Origin: Flavobacteriaceae bacterium
GTDB taxonomy: Bacteria > Bacteroidota > Bacteroidia > Flavobacteriales > Flavobacteriaceae
Length of the DNA: 7,660 nucleotides
Reading direction: 5' to 3'
Assembly: GCA_023254815.1 (NCBI GenBank)
Contig: JALRKI010000006.1
Coordinates: forward strand, 1-7,660
Shown here: one piece after another, positions 1 to 5,860 of the stretch
Numbering within the stretch: the first letter of the stretch is position 1
How the letters are laid out: every line of letters begins with the position of its first letter
The notes under the pieces: generated by a model
What the model was told of the DNA's origin: nothing
Databases searched by the model: none
Seen by the model: only the letters and a program-made list of their open reading frames with translations
Program-made: the position numbers and the translations under genes

Positions 1-69
1 GGACGTGGAGGTGGTGGGCGCAGAGGAGGTCGAGGCAGTGGTGGTCGTGGAGGTCGTGGTGGACGGGGA
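1..69 (+). repeat. Gly/Arg (RGG-box) codon repeat
   Basis: Twenty-three consecutive codons encode only Gly, Arg and one Ser, in irregular RGG/RGGR units. The repeat continues past the left window edge. The coding strand is very G-rich: 34 G against 7 C in the first 60 bases. RGG tracts are typical of RNA-binding proteins and of methylated eukaryotic proteins, and are not expected in ClpP. Arg codons are mixed (CGT, CGC, AGA, CGA, CGG), so this is a low-complexity protein repeat and not a recent perfect DNA expansion. Confidence 0.8.
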
Positions 70-192
70 AAGAATGAAAAGCAAAAGCCAGCCACCGCAG
101 AGGAATTAGATGCCGCCATGGATGATTATTGGATGAAATCAGATAAGGCCTTGAAATATGGAATGATTGACGAAATCCTGACCAGAAGTTAG
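1..192 (+). CDS. clpP: 3' end of an open frame with a ClpP-like C-terminus joined to an RGG-rich, ALYREF-like segment (partial)
   Basis: The frame is open from the window edge to TAG at 190-192, giving 63 visible codons. The last ~22 residues (about 42-63: DYWM, then KALKYGMIDEILTRS) match the ClpP C-terminus, where a [D/Y][F/W]M-x-A-xEA-x-x-YG-[ML]-[IV]-DE-[IV]-L pattern ends the protein. The stop lies 12 bases before clpX, the usual place for clpP, so I call this the end of the ClpP serine protease subunit. What precedes it is not ClpP. Residues 1-23 are 15 Gly, 7 Arg and one Ser, residues 24-31 are a Lys-rich linker, and residues 32-44 read TAEELDAAMDDYW, resembling the C-terminal motif of ALYREF/Aly RNA-export adaptors. 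The ClpP handle residues expected here (TGQxLExIExDxxRD) are absent. Bases 1-60 are about 68% G+C, well above the rest. The ClpP tail is convincing; the upstream part may be a chimeric join or a real insertion. Confidence 0.6.
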   Translation, partial: GRGGGGRRGGRGSGGRGGRGGRGKNEKQKPATAEELDAAMDDYWMKSDKALKYGMIDEILTRS

Positions 193-204
193 AGTACATT
201 TATT

Positions 205-1437
205 ATGGCAAAACAAGATTTAGAATGTTCATTTTGTGGTCGAAAAAAACCTGAGACTAATATCCTCATTGCCGGGTTAGATGCTCACATCTGTGATCGT
301 TGTATTCAGCAAGCCAATGGTATTGTATTAGAAGAAGCTGGAAACAAAGGAGAACAATCATTGTCAAACGATTTGACCCTTCGTAAACCAGCTGAAATTA
401 AGGAATTTTTAGACACTTATGTCATTGGTCAAGATCGAGCAAAACGTGTCATGGCCGTTGCAGTTTACAATCACTATAAAAGATTATTACAACCTTCGAA
501 TGAGGATGAGGTAGAAATTCAAAAAAGTAACATTATCATAGTTGGTCAGACTGGCACTGGAAAAACTCTTTTAGCCAAGACCATTGCTCGAATGCTTAAA
601 GTTCCTTTGGCTATAGTTGATGCTACTGTTTTGACTGAGGCTGGTTATGTTGGAGAGGATGTAGAGAGCATTTTATCGCGACTGCTCCAGGTGGCCGATT
701 ATGATGTAGCTAAAGCTGAACGGGGGATTGTATTTATTGACGAAATCGACAAAATAGCGCGTAAAAGTGACAATCCATCCATCACTCGCGATGTTTCGGG
801 AGAAGGGGTACAACAAGCCTTATTGAAATTGCTGGAAGGGACCAAAGTCAATGTTCCTCCAAAAGGTGGTCGCAAGCATCCAGATCAAAAATTTATTGAA
901 GTCAATACTGAGAACATACTTTTTATTGCTGGCGGTGCCTTCGATGGCATTGAACGCTCCATTTCCAAACGTTTGAATGTGAGTGCAATTGGGTACAAGG
1001 CCTCACAAGAAGCGGATGAAATTGATACGGACAATCTCCTGCAATATGTTACCGCCAAAGATTTGAAAAACTTTGGGCTTATTCCTGAGATCATTGGTCG
1101 ATTGCCAGTTCTAACTTACATGAACCCATTGGATGCCAAGACCCTGCGATCCATTCTCACCGATCCCAAAAACGCCTTGGTGAAACAGTATGAAAAATTG
1201 TTTGAAATGGATAACATCAAACTCACTTTCACAGATGGAGCCTTGGATTTAATTGTAGAGAAAGCCATAGACTACAAACTTGGAGCAAGAGGACTGCGAT
1301 CGCTGTGTGAAGAAATTCTCAACGACGCCATGTTTGATTTTCCCAGTGGAGCAGAAGACAAGCTCAACATCACAAAGACCTATGTTGAAGGTAAATTATC
1401 GAAGTCGAGATTGAATCAATTGAAAGCAGTGTCTTAG
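205..1437 (+). CDS. clpX: ATP-dependent Clp protease ATP-binding subunit ClpX
   Basis: ClpX is the hexameric AAA+ unfoldase that recognises tagged substrates and feeds them into the cytoplasmic ClpP chamber. At 410 residues it has normal family length. The N-terminal zinc-binding domain carries C8-x2-C11 and C30-x2-C33. The Walker A motif GQTGTGKT is at 114-121, the GYVG pore-1 loop at 147-150, Walker B with VFIDEID at 176-182, an RDVSGEGVQQALL segment follows, and the sensor-2 motif GARGLR is at 360-365. The ClpP-docking loop reads IGY at 262-264, where E. coli has IGF. The ATG at 205 puts the first zinc Cys at residue 8, as expected. It lies 12 bases after the clpP-like stop, so co-transcription is likely. 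The TAG stop overlaps the TAA stop of the convergent GH3 gene, leaving no room for a terminator between them. Confidence 0.98.
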   Translation: MAKQDLECSFCGRKKPETNILIAGLDAHICDRCIQQANGIVLEEAGNKGEQSLSNDLTLRKPAEIKEFLDTYVIGQDRAKRVMAVAVYNHYKRLLQPSNEDEVEIQKSNIIIVGQTGTGKTLLAKTIARMLKVPLAIVDATVLTEAGYVGEDVESILSRLLQVADYDVAKAERGIVFIDEIDKIARKSDNPSITRDVSGEGVQQALLKLLEGTKVNVPPKGGRKHPDQKFIEVNTENILFIAGGAFDGIERSISKRLNVSAIGYKASQEADEIDTDNLLQYVTAKDLKNFGLIPEIIGRLPVLTYMNPLDAKTLRSILTDPKNALVKQYEKLFEMDNIKLTFTDGALDLIVEKAIDYKLGARGLRSLCEEILNDAMFDFPSGAEDKLNITKTYVEGKLSKSRLNQLKAVS

Positions 1438-2945
1438 TTCATTGCTTTCAACTCTTCTAAATAGTCTCTTGTATTAGACAATCTAGGCACTTTGTGTTGT
1501 CCACCTAATTTGTTTTTTGATGCCAACCAATCTTGGAAAAGACCAATTCTTCCAAGATGCACTACAGGTGGGTTTAGCGTCATGTTGTTGGCCCGTTTGG
1601 CTTCGTAGTCCGAATTAACTGATTTCAGGGCTTTGTCAAAAAGTAGCACAAAGTCATCTAGGTTTTCTGGTGGAGTTTTGAATTCTATCAGCCATTCGTG
1701 AGCTCCTTTTTCCTTGCCTTTCATGAAAATTGGCGCAGCAGTGTAATCAACCAATTCGGCGCCTGTGACAGAACAAGTCGATTTCAGAGCGTAATCGGCA
1801 TTTTCAATAATCAATTCTTCGCCAAAGGCATTAATATGGTGCTTGGTTCTACCCGTTATGCGAATGCGATATGGCGAAAGGGAGGTGAATCTGACAGTGT
1901 CTCCAATCAAATATCGCCACAAACCAGAGTTTGTAGTAATGACGAGGGCATAATTTTGATTCAATTCGACTTCGTGAAGTGGAATAATTTTCTGAGACGA
2001 AGTTTCGAAAGTTGACATTGGAATGAACTCATAAAAAATACCATAGTCCAACATGAGCAACAAATCAGAAGAATCGTTTTGATCTTGAATAGCAAAAAAC
2101 CCTTCGGAGGCGTTGTAAATTTCATAGTATTTGAAACCCGAATTTGGCAAAATGTTTTCATACTGGGTCTTATAGGGCAGAAAACTTACCCCACCGTGGA
2201 AATACACTTCTAAATTGGGCCAAATTTCCAACAGATGGTATTTCCCTGAAGTCTGTAACACTTGATTGAGCATGACCAACATCCAGGAAGGTACACCAGC
2301 CAAACTGGTCACATTTTCGTTCAGTGTTTCGTCAACAATAGCCTGTAATTTGACATTCCAATCGCTCATCAAAGAGACCTTCGAACTTGGGGTGCTTTTA
2401 AATTCGGCCCAAAGAGGTAAATTGTCAATTAATATAGCCGATAAATCGCCAAAAACAGTACCGTTTTCCTCATACAGTTCTTTGCTGCCGCCAAGTCTCA
2501 AGCTCTGACCATCAAATAATTTTGATTCAGGATTGTTGTTCAAATATAAAGCAATGAGGTCCTTACTGCCTGCATAATGGCAATCGTCTAAGGCGTCTTG
2601 ACTGACTGGGATAAATTTGCTTTTTGCATTGGTGGTGCCACTCGATTTGGCAAACCATTTGATTGGATTCGGCCAAAAAACATTGATTTCGCCTTTCCGA
2701 GCACGCTCAATCATGTCGGCATAATTCTCGTAAGTGGAGATAGGGACGCTGTCGGAAAATCTAGAGTATGAAACAACACCTTTGAAACCGTTCAATTGCC
2801 CATATTCGGTGTCTTTAGCTTTTTGAACTAAACCCATTAAAAGTTCGTTTTGAACTTCGTGAGGGTATTTTAAAAATAACTCAATTTGCTGAATCCGCAT
2901 TTTGAACACCCATGAAGCTATGGAATTGACAAACGGAATAGACAT
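1434..2945 (-). CDS. GH3 auxin-responsive promoter family protein (predicted acyl-adenylating amido synthetase)
   Basis: This 503-residue protein is of the prokaryotic GH3 type common in Bacteroidota. GH3 belongs to the ANL adenylating superfamily; plant members conjugate amino acids to auxin or jasmonate, but the substrate of bacterial members is generally unknown. Visible motifs in order are SSGTTNAKSKFIPVS at 101-115 (the ATP phosphate-binding loop), HGG at 250-252, YNASEGFFA at 277-285 (equivalent of the conserved adenylate-binding ASE region), a Gly-Asp at 348-349 in WRYLIGDTVRF, and GRTKHHINAFGEE at 365-377 (the hinge and start of the C-terminal domain). No signal peptide or membrane segment is evident, so it should be cytoplasmic. 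It converges on clpX with a 4-base overlap and is divergent from the DUF2797 gene with a 45-base gap. All ANL-type motifs are intact, so activity is likely. Family assignment is firm; the reaction is inference. Confidence 0.93.
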   Translation of the reverse strand: MSIPFVNSIASWVFKMRIQQIELFLKYPHEVQNELLMGLVQKAKDTEYGQLNGFKGVVSYSRFSDSVPISTYENYADMIERARKGEINVFWPNPIKWFAKSSGTTNAKSKFIPVSQDALDDCHYAGSKDLIALYLNNNPESKLFDGQSLRLGGSKELYEENGTVFGDLSAILIDNLPLWAEFKSTPSSKVSLMSDWNVKLQAIVDETLNENVTSLAGVPSWMLVMLNQVLQTSGKYHLLEIWPNLEVYFHGGVSFLPYKTQYENILPNSGFKYYEIYNASEGFFAIQDQNDSSDLLLMLDYGIFYEFIPMSTFETSSQKIIPLHEVELNQNYALVITTNSGLWRYLIGDTVRFTSLSPYRIRITGRTKHHINAFGEELIIENADYALKSTCSVTGAELVDYTAAPIFMKGKEKGAHEWLIEFKTPPENLDDFVLLFDKALKSVNSDYEAKRANNMTLNPPVVHLGRIGLFQDWLASKNKLGGQHKVPRLSNTRDYLEELKAMN

Positions 2946-2975
2946 ATTTGGTTATCTTTATCTTGACGAATTTAA

Positions 2976-2983
2976 CAAAAATA
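2976..2983 (-). promoter_or_regulatory. candidate -7 box for the GH3 gene
   Basis: On the minus strand this reads TATTTTTG, a match to the Bacteroidota -7 consensus TAnnTTTG. It lies about 30 bases before the GH3 start codon and would give a short leader. I find no convincing -33 TTTG at the expected spacing, and A/T-rich matches like this arise easily by chance. Confidence 0.35.
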
Positions 2984-2990
2984 TTCGGGT

Positions 2991-3785
2991 ATGTTTGAAG
3001 GTGTTCTGGTAAAAATGAAAACTGAATTGACCAATCCAATTCAATATTATTTGGATTTGGAGTCGGATTTGATTTTAATGAATCAATTGCTTGGAAAAAG
3101 TATAATGATAAAAAAAATTGGGAGTCAATGTTTGAATTGCAGACAGGATATCGTTTTGTTCAGACAAGGCTTTTGTAAGAAGTGTTTTTTTGAAATTCCT
3201 TCGGCAGGCGATTGGATTATGAAACCTGAATTGAGTCAAGCCCATTTGGATATTGAGGATAGGGATTTGGCTTACGAAAAAAAGATTCAATTGCAACCCC
3301 ACGTGGTCTATTTGGCTGTATCTGGTGGTTTAAAGGTTGGAGTAACACGATCTAGTCAGATTCCTACTCGATGGATTGACCAGGGAGCAGACATGGCTAT
3401 TCCAATAGTAGAAACGCCAAATCGCTATTTGGCTGGGATTACCGAGGTGGCACTCAAAGAACATTACAATGACAAAACTAATTGGCGTCTCATGCTTCAA
3501 AGCTGTGAATCAAAATTTGACCTGCGAGCCGAGAAGGAACATTGTTTAGAGTGGATACCTAAGGATGTCAAACCTTACATTTTGCACGATGTGGATGAGC
3601 CCACCCTTTTGAATTTTCCAATATTGAAATATCCAGTCAAGGTGTCCAGTCTGAATCTGGATGATGTTATTTCCTATCAAGGGGTTCTTACTGGCATAAA
3701 GGGACAGTATCTGATTTTTGAAGATCAAACAGTTTTCAATGTCAGAAGCAACGAAGGACTGATGGTCAAAATTCTGATATCCTAG
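2991..3785 (+). CDS. DUF2797 family protein, function unknown
   Basis: This 264-residue soluble protein matches my knowledge of DUF2797. The diagnostic stretches are EGVLVKMKTE then NPIQYYL near residues 3-21, PHVVYLAVSGGLKVGVTR at 103-120, IPTRWIDQGA at 124-133, and DKTNWRLM further on. A zinc-ribbon half is present as C47-x2-C50 and C62-x2-C65. Family members usually carry more Cys or His just after this, around the IMKPEL segment, but here residues 72-92 contain no Cys and one His (H85), so a second metal site appears lost. The VYLA...LKVGVT...RW pattern resembles a GIY-YIG-like fold; that is inference and no catalytic activity is claimed. The ATG at 2991 is preferred over the in-frame ATG at 3015 because the family typically begins with the EGVL-x-KMKTE segment. 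It is divergent from GH3, and I recall the two genes being neighbours in other Bacteroidota, unverified. Confidence 0.88.
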   Translation: MFEGVLVKMKTELTNPIQYYLDLESDLILMNQLLGKSIMIKKIGSQCLNCRQDIVLFRQGFCKKCFFEIPSAGDWIMKPELSQAHLDIEDRDLAYEKKIQLQPHVVYLAVSGGLKVGVTRSSQIPTRWIDQGADMAIPIVETPNRYLAGITEVALKEHYNDKTNWRLMLQSCESKFDLRAEKEHCLEWIPKDVKPYILHDVDEPTLLNFPILKYPVKVSSLNLDDVISYQGVLTGIKGQYLIFEDQTVFNVRSNEGLMVKILIS

Positions 3786-3833
3786 AAAAACTTTGTTAAT
3801 AAAACATCCTAAATCATCCGGTTAAAAAGTGTC

Positions 3834-3872
3834 TAATTTGGTAAATTTATAACCATAAATAACCCCAAATTA
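3834..3872. promoter_or_regulatory. inverted repeat and TAACC repeats in the leader of the OmpA-type gene
   Basis: The 95-base gap before the OmpA-type gene (3786-3880) is A/T-rich and has no exact TAnnTTTG box. It contains an exact 8-base inverted repeat, TAATTTGG at 3834-3841 and CCAAATTA at 3865-3872, separated by 23 bases. TAACC occurs at 3850, 3860 and 3875, with its complement GGTTA at 3820. These could form an operator or an mRNA stem ending 8 bases before the start codon, but short A/T-rich inverted repeats are common by chance. Confidence 0.3.
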
Positions 3873-3880
3873 ATTAACCA

Positions 3881-4993
3881 ATGAAGTATTTCTACCTCAG
3901 TGTTGCCGTTTTTTTTTGTGCAACATTACAAGCCCAAGTCGAGTATTTTGAAACTCTCCCAGAAAATCCAGAAGATGGTTCCTGTTTTGTTAAATGTATA
4001 GTCCCTGACGAATATGCGGAACAATCGGAACGAATTGAAACTAGAGCAGCTTATAAAAAACTTAGAGTCATCCCCGCAGTTTATGAGACTGAAGTCACAA
4101 CAGTTGTTGTAAGACCTGCCTCAAAAAAATTGATTTATGAGCCCGCCACCTATAAAACTGTCATGGATACAGTTTGGATGGTCGATCCATATAATCAGCT
4201 AACCATTATTCCAGCGACCTTTCAAAACGATTTCATTTCTGTAGAGGTGATGCCAAAATCGGGCTCATGGGTAGCAGGAGAGAAAGACCCCAATTGTCCT
4301 TCGATTAATCCTGCCGATTGCCGCATTTTCCACTATAGAGAAAATCCTGCCTTAGTCAGAAAGGTGCCTATTGAAAAGCTAGAAAACCCTGCCAGCACTG
4401 CATCTAAAAGAGTTGTTGGAAAATATGAACTTATCGCAAAGGAAGTTGAAGTGACTCCAGCCCGAACTCGAGAGGAAATTATACCGGAAGTCACCAAAGA
4501 CATTAAGCGCAAAGTATTGGTTAAAGACGAATCTGTTGAGGAAGTTCAGATTCCAGCAGAGACCGTTGAGGTGATCAAAAAAGTTTTAGTAAAAAAAGGC
4601 GGGATGTCTGCTTGGAGAAAGGTCCCTTGCACTATTCCCGAGCAAGTTGGAGTAGTTCCAATTCATTATGCATCGAACAGTGCTGCTCTTACCGATAAGT
4701 CAAAGCAATTAATCGATCAATACATCTTATCAATTCTAACAAGCAATTCTAATGCAATTGTTGAAATTGGATCACACACGGATTCACAAGGAGGTTCCGA
4801 GTTCAATCAAGAACTGTCAGAAAGACGCGCCAAAGGTGTAGTAGAGTATTTGATCAGCAAAGGAATAAGTTCCAATCGATTAATTGCTGTTGGTTATGGT
4901 GAAACACAGTTACTCAACGATTGTGACGATTCAAAGCCTTGTTCAGACAGTAAGCACGCTGAAAATAGAAGAACAGAATTTAAAGTGTACTAG
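3881..4993 (+). CDS. exported OmpA-family protein with Val/Pro-rich repeats and a C-terminal peptidoglycan-binding domain
   Basis: The 370-residue protein begins with a short Sec signal peptide (MKYFYLSVAVFFCATLQAQ, cleavage probably at QA-Q near residue 18-19) with no lipobox, so the mature protein is periplasmic or outer-membrane associated. Residues ~45-120 and ~190-245 hold imperfect beta-type repeats with IPA-x-[YF]-[EQK] and V-x-[KR]-x-VLVK patterns, as in Bacteroidota OmpA proteins. Between them is a two-cysteine segment (C139 and C147, in DPNC...ADCRIF). The OmpA-like domain spans ~258-370, with SHTDSQG around H299-D301, LSERRAKGVVEYL, GYGE and the terminal H-x-ENRRTEF motif that contacts diaminopimelate in this family. 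The role is likely tethering the outer membrane to peptidoglycan. It is monocistronic by appearance, ending at a strong terminator. A run of nine T bases (3909-3917) falls in the signal-peptide codons. Confidence 0.92.
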   Translation: MKYFYLSVAVFFCATLQAQVEYFETLPENPEDGSCFVKCIVPDEYAEQSERIETRAAYKKLRVIPAVYETEVTTVVVRPASKKLIYEPATYKTVMDTVWMVDPYNQLTIIPATFQNDFISVEVMPKSGSWVAGEKDPNCPSINPADCRIFHYRENPALVRKVPIEKLENPASTASKRVVGKYELIAKEVEVTPARTREEIIPEVTKDIKRKVLVKDESVEEVQIPAETVEVIKKVLVKKGGMSAWRKVPCTIPEQVGVVPIHYASNSAALTDKSKQLIDQYILSILTSNSNAIVEIGSHTDSQGGSEFNQELSERRAKGVVEYLISKGISSNRLIAVGYGETQLLNDCDDSKPCSDSKHAENRRTEFKVY

Positions 4994-5021
4994 CATTTGA
5001 ATGCGAGTTTAACTTGAAACT

Positions 5022-5056
5022 AACCTCCCTTTAGAATACTAAGGGGAGGTTTTTTT
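5022..5056 (+). terminator. Rho-independent terminator of the OmpA-type gene
   Basis: A 13-bp stem (5022-5034 with 5039-5051, one G-T wobble) closes an AATA loop and merges into a seven-T run at 5050-5056. It lies 28 bases past the OmpA-type stop. The T run touches the stop codon of the convergent yhhQ gene at 5055-5057. On the minus strand the stem is not followed by a good T run, so termination there would be weaker. Confidence 0.93.
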
Positions 5057-5765
5057 ACGGATTAATTAAATCGATTTCTTCACCTACTTTAAGCTTAAAA
5101 CGTCTTCTAAACAAAAAAACGAATAAGTAAAGAAAAGGGGTGTCGAGCAGAGCGATGAGTATTTTAAAAATTATTCCCGAAATCAAGAGGCCAAAAAATA
5201 GGCTCCAGTTTAGAACACCAAAGGCACACAGCAATAGCAAAACTGCAGATGTATCCACTATTTGAGACAAAAAGGTCGAAAAGTTGTTTCTCAGCCAAAG
5301 GTGTTTTCCTTTAGTCATTTGTTTCCAAAAATGATACAGTCTAATGTCGAAAAATTGTGCCAACAAATAAGCCATCATTGAAGCTAAAACGGCGATTGGC
5401 GACAATGAAAACACTGCGCTAAAAGTTGGATTGTCAATTGGAGAACTGGCGATGGCTGGGACAGCATCTGCCAAAAGGATAATTCCCATAGCAAAAAAGG
5501 AGGCGAAAATACCTGCAACAACAACCTTATTGGCATTCTTTTGACCGTAGATTTCCGAAATCAAATCGGTGATCAAGAAGGTAATTGGATAAGGGAGAAT
5601 ACCTACAGACAGTTCAAAAAGTGGTATACCAAAGAGGTGAATGTCAAAAGGATACCAGTAAAAAAACTTTTGAAAAATTAGATTGGAGACCACCAATGAA
5701 GTGATAAATAGTCCCGCAAGAAGAAGATATAAGTTGTTTGCCAAAAGGCGATCTTTTTGCTGCAT
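5055..5765 (-). CDS. yhhQ: queuosine precursor transporter, YhhQ/VUT family
   Basis: This 236-residue integral membrane protein belongs to the VUT/YhhQ (DUF165, COG1738) family. E. coli YhhQ imports the 7-deazapurine precursors preQ0 and preQ1 used to make queuosine in the tRNA wobble position. Hydrophobic segments fall at about residues 10-31, 43-68, 81-103, 118-140, 170-188 and 188-218, consistent with six helices. Signature stretches are SNLI at 27-30, LPYPITFLITDLISEIYG at 57-74, LAQFFD at 135-140, LWLRNNFST at 156-164 and SQIVDT at 167-172. The C-terminus is basic then acidic and probably cytoplasmic. It is a single gene, convergent with the OmpA-type gene and divergent from folK-dNK. 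No preQ1 riboswitch is evident in the 92-base upstream gap. Family is firm; which precursor is moved cannot be read from the sequence. Confidence 0.93.
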   Translation of the reverse strand: MQQKDRLLANNLYLLLAGLFITSLVVSNLIFQKFFYWYPFDIHLFGIPLFELSVGILPYPITFLITDLISEIYGQKNANKVVVAGIFASFFAMGIILLADAVPAIASSPIDNPTFSAVFSLSPIAVLASMMAYLLAQFFDIRLYHFWKQMTKGKHLWLRNNFSTFLSQIVDTSAVLLLLCAFGVLNWSLFFGLLISGIIFKILIALLDTPFLYLFVFLFRRRFKLKVGEEIDLINP

Positions 5766-5790
5766 AAAAATAAATTTTAAGCGGGGCTAT

Positions 5791-5799
5791 GCAAACATA
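5791..5799 (-). promoter_or_regulatory. candidate -7 box of the yhhQ promoter
   Basis: The minus strand reads TATGTTTGC, a full match to the extended Bacteroidota -7 consensus TAnnTTTGC. It ends 25 bases before the yhhQ ATG. No clear TTTG sits at the usual -33 distance. The rest of the 92-base gap to folK-dNK shows nothing else I can name. Confidence 0.5.
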
Positions 5800-5860
5800 C
5801 GAAATTGCCCAAGGAGACATTCTTTGATGATCGAATTCTCATATTCTTTTTGTTAATTTG

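Noticed and set aside
885..1094. Small minus-strand ORF inside clpX
   Set aside because: It lies wholly antisense to conserved AAA+ codons, has no family resemblance and is explained as a shadow frame.
1698..2508. Plus-strand ORFs of 80-105 codons inside the GH3 gene
   Set aside because: They are antisense to conserved GH3 motifs and their translations resemble no known protein.
1434..2945. GH3 gene as a recent transfer from plants
   Set aside because: Prokaryotic GH3 proteins of about 500 residues are widespread in Bacteroidota, and the gene's base composition matches its neighbours.
3075..3728. Minus-strand ORFs inside the DUF2797 gene
   Set aside because: They are shadows of a well-supported gene, with low-complexity translations.
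5766..5857. preQ1 riboswitch ahead of the queuosine-precursor transporter
   Set aside because: The ~25-base predicted leader is too short and shows no H-type pseudoknot pattern.
5858..5860. TTG as start codon of folK-dNK
   Set aside because: Two in-frame ATGs follow at 5861 and 5867, and the FolK core begins only after them, so a TTG start is unnecessary.
5854..5860. TAATTTG before folK-dNK (also at 3834-3840) as a -7 box
   Set aside because: It is one base short of the TAnnTTTG spacing; at 5854 it also lies directly against the start codon, too close for a promoter.
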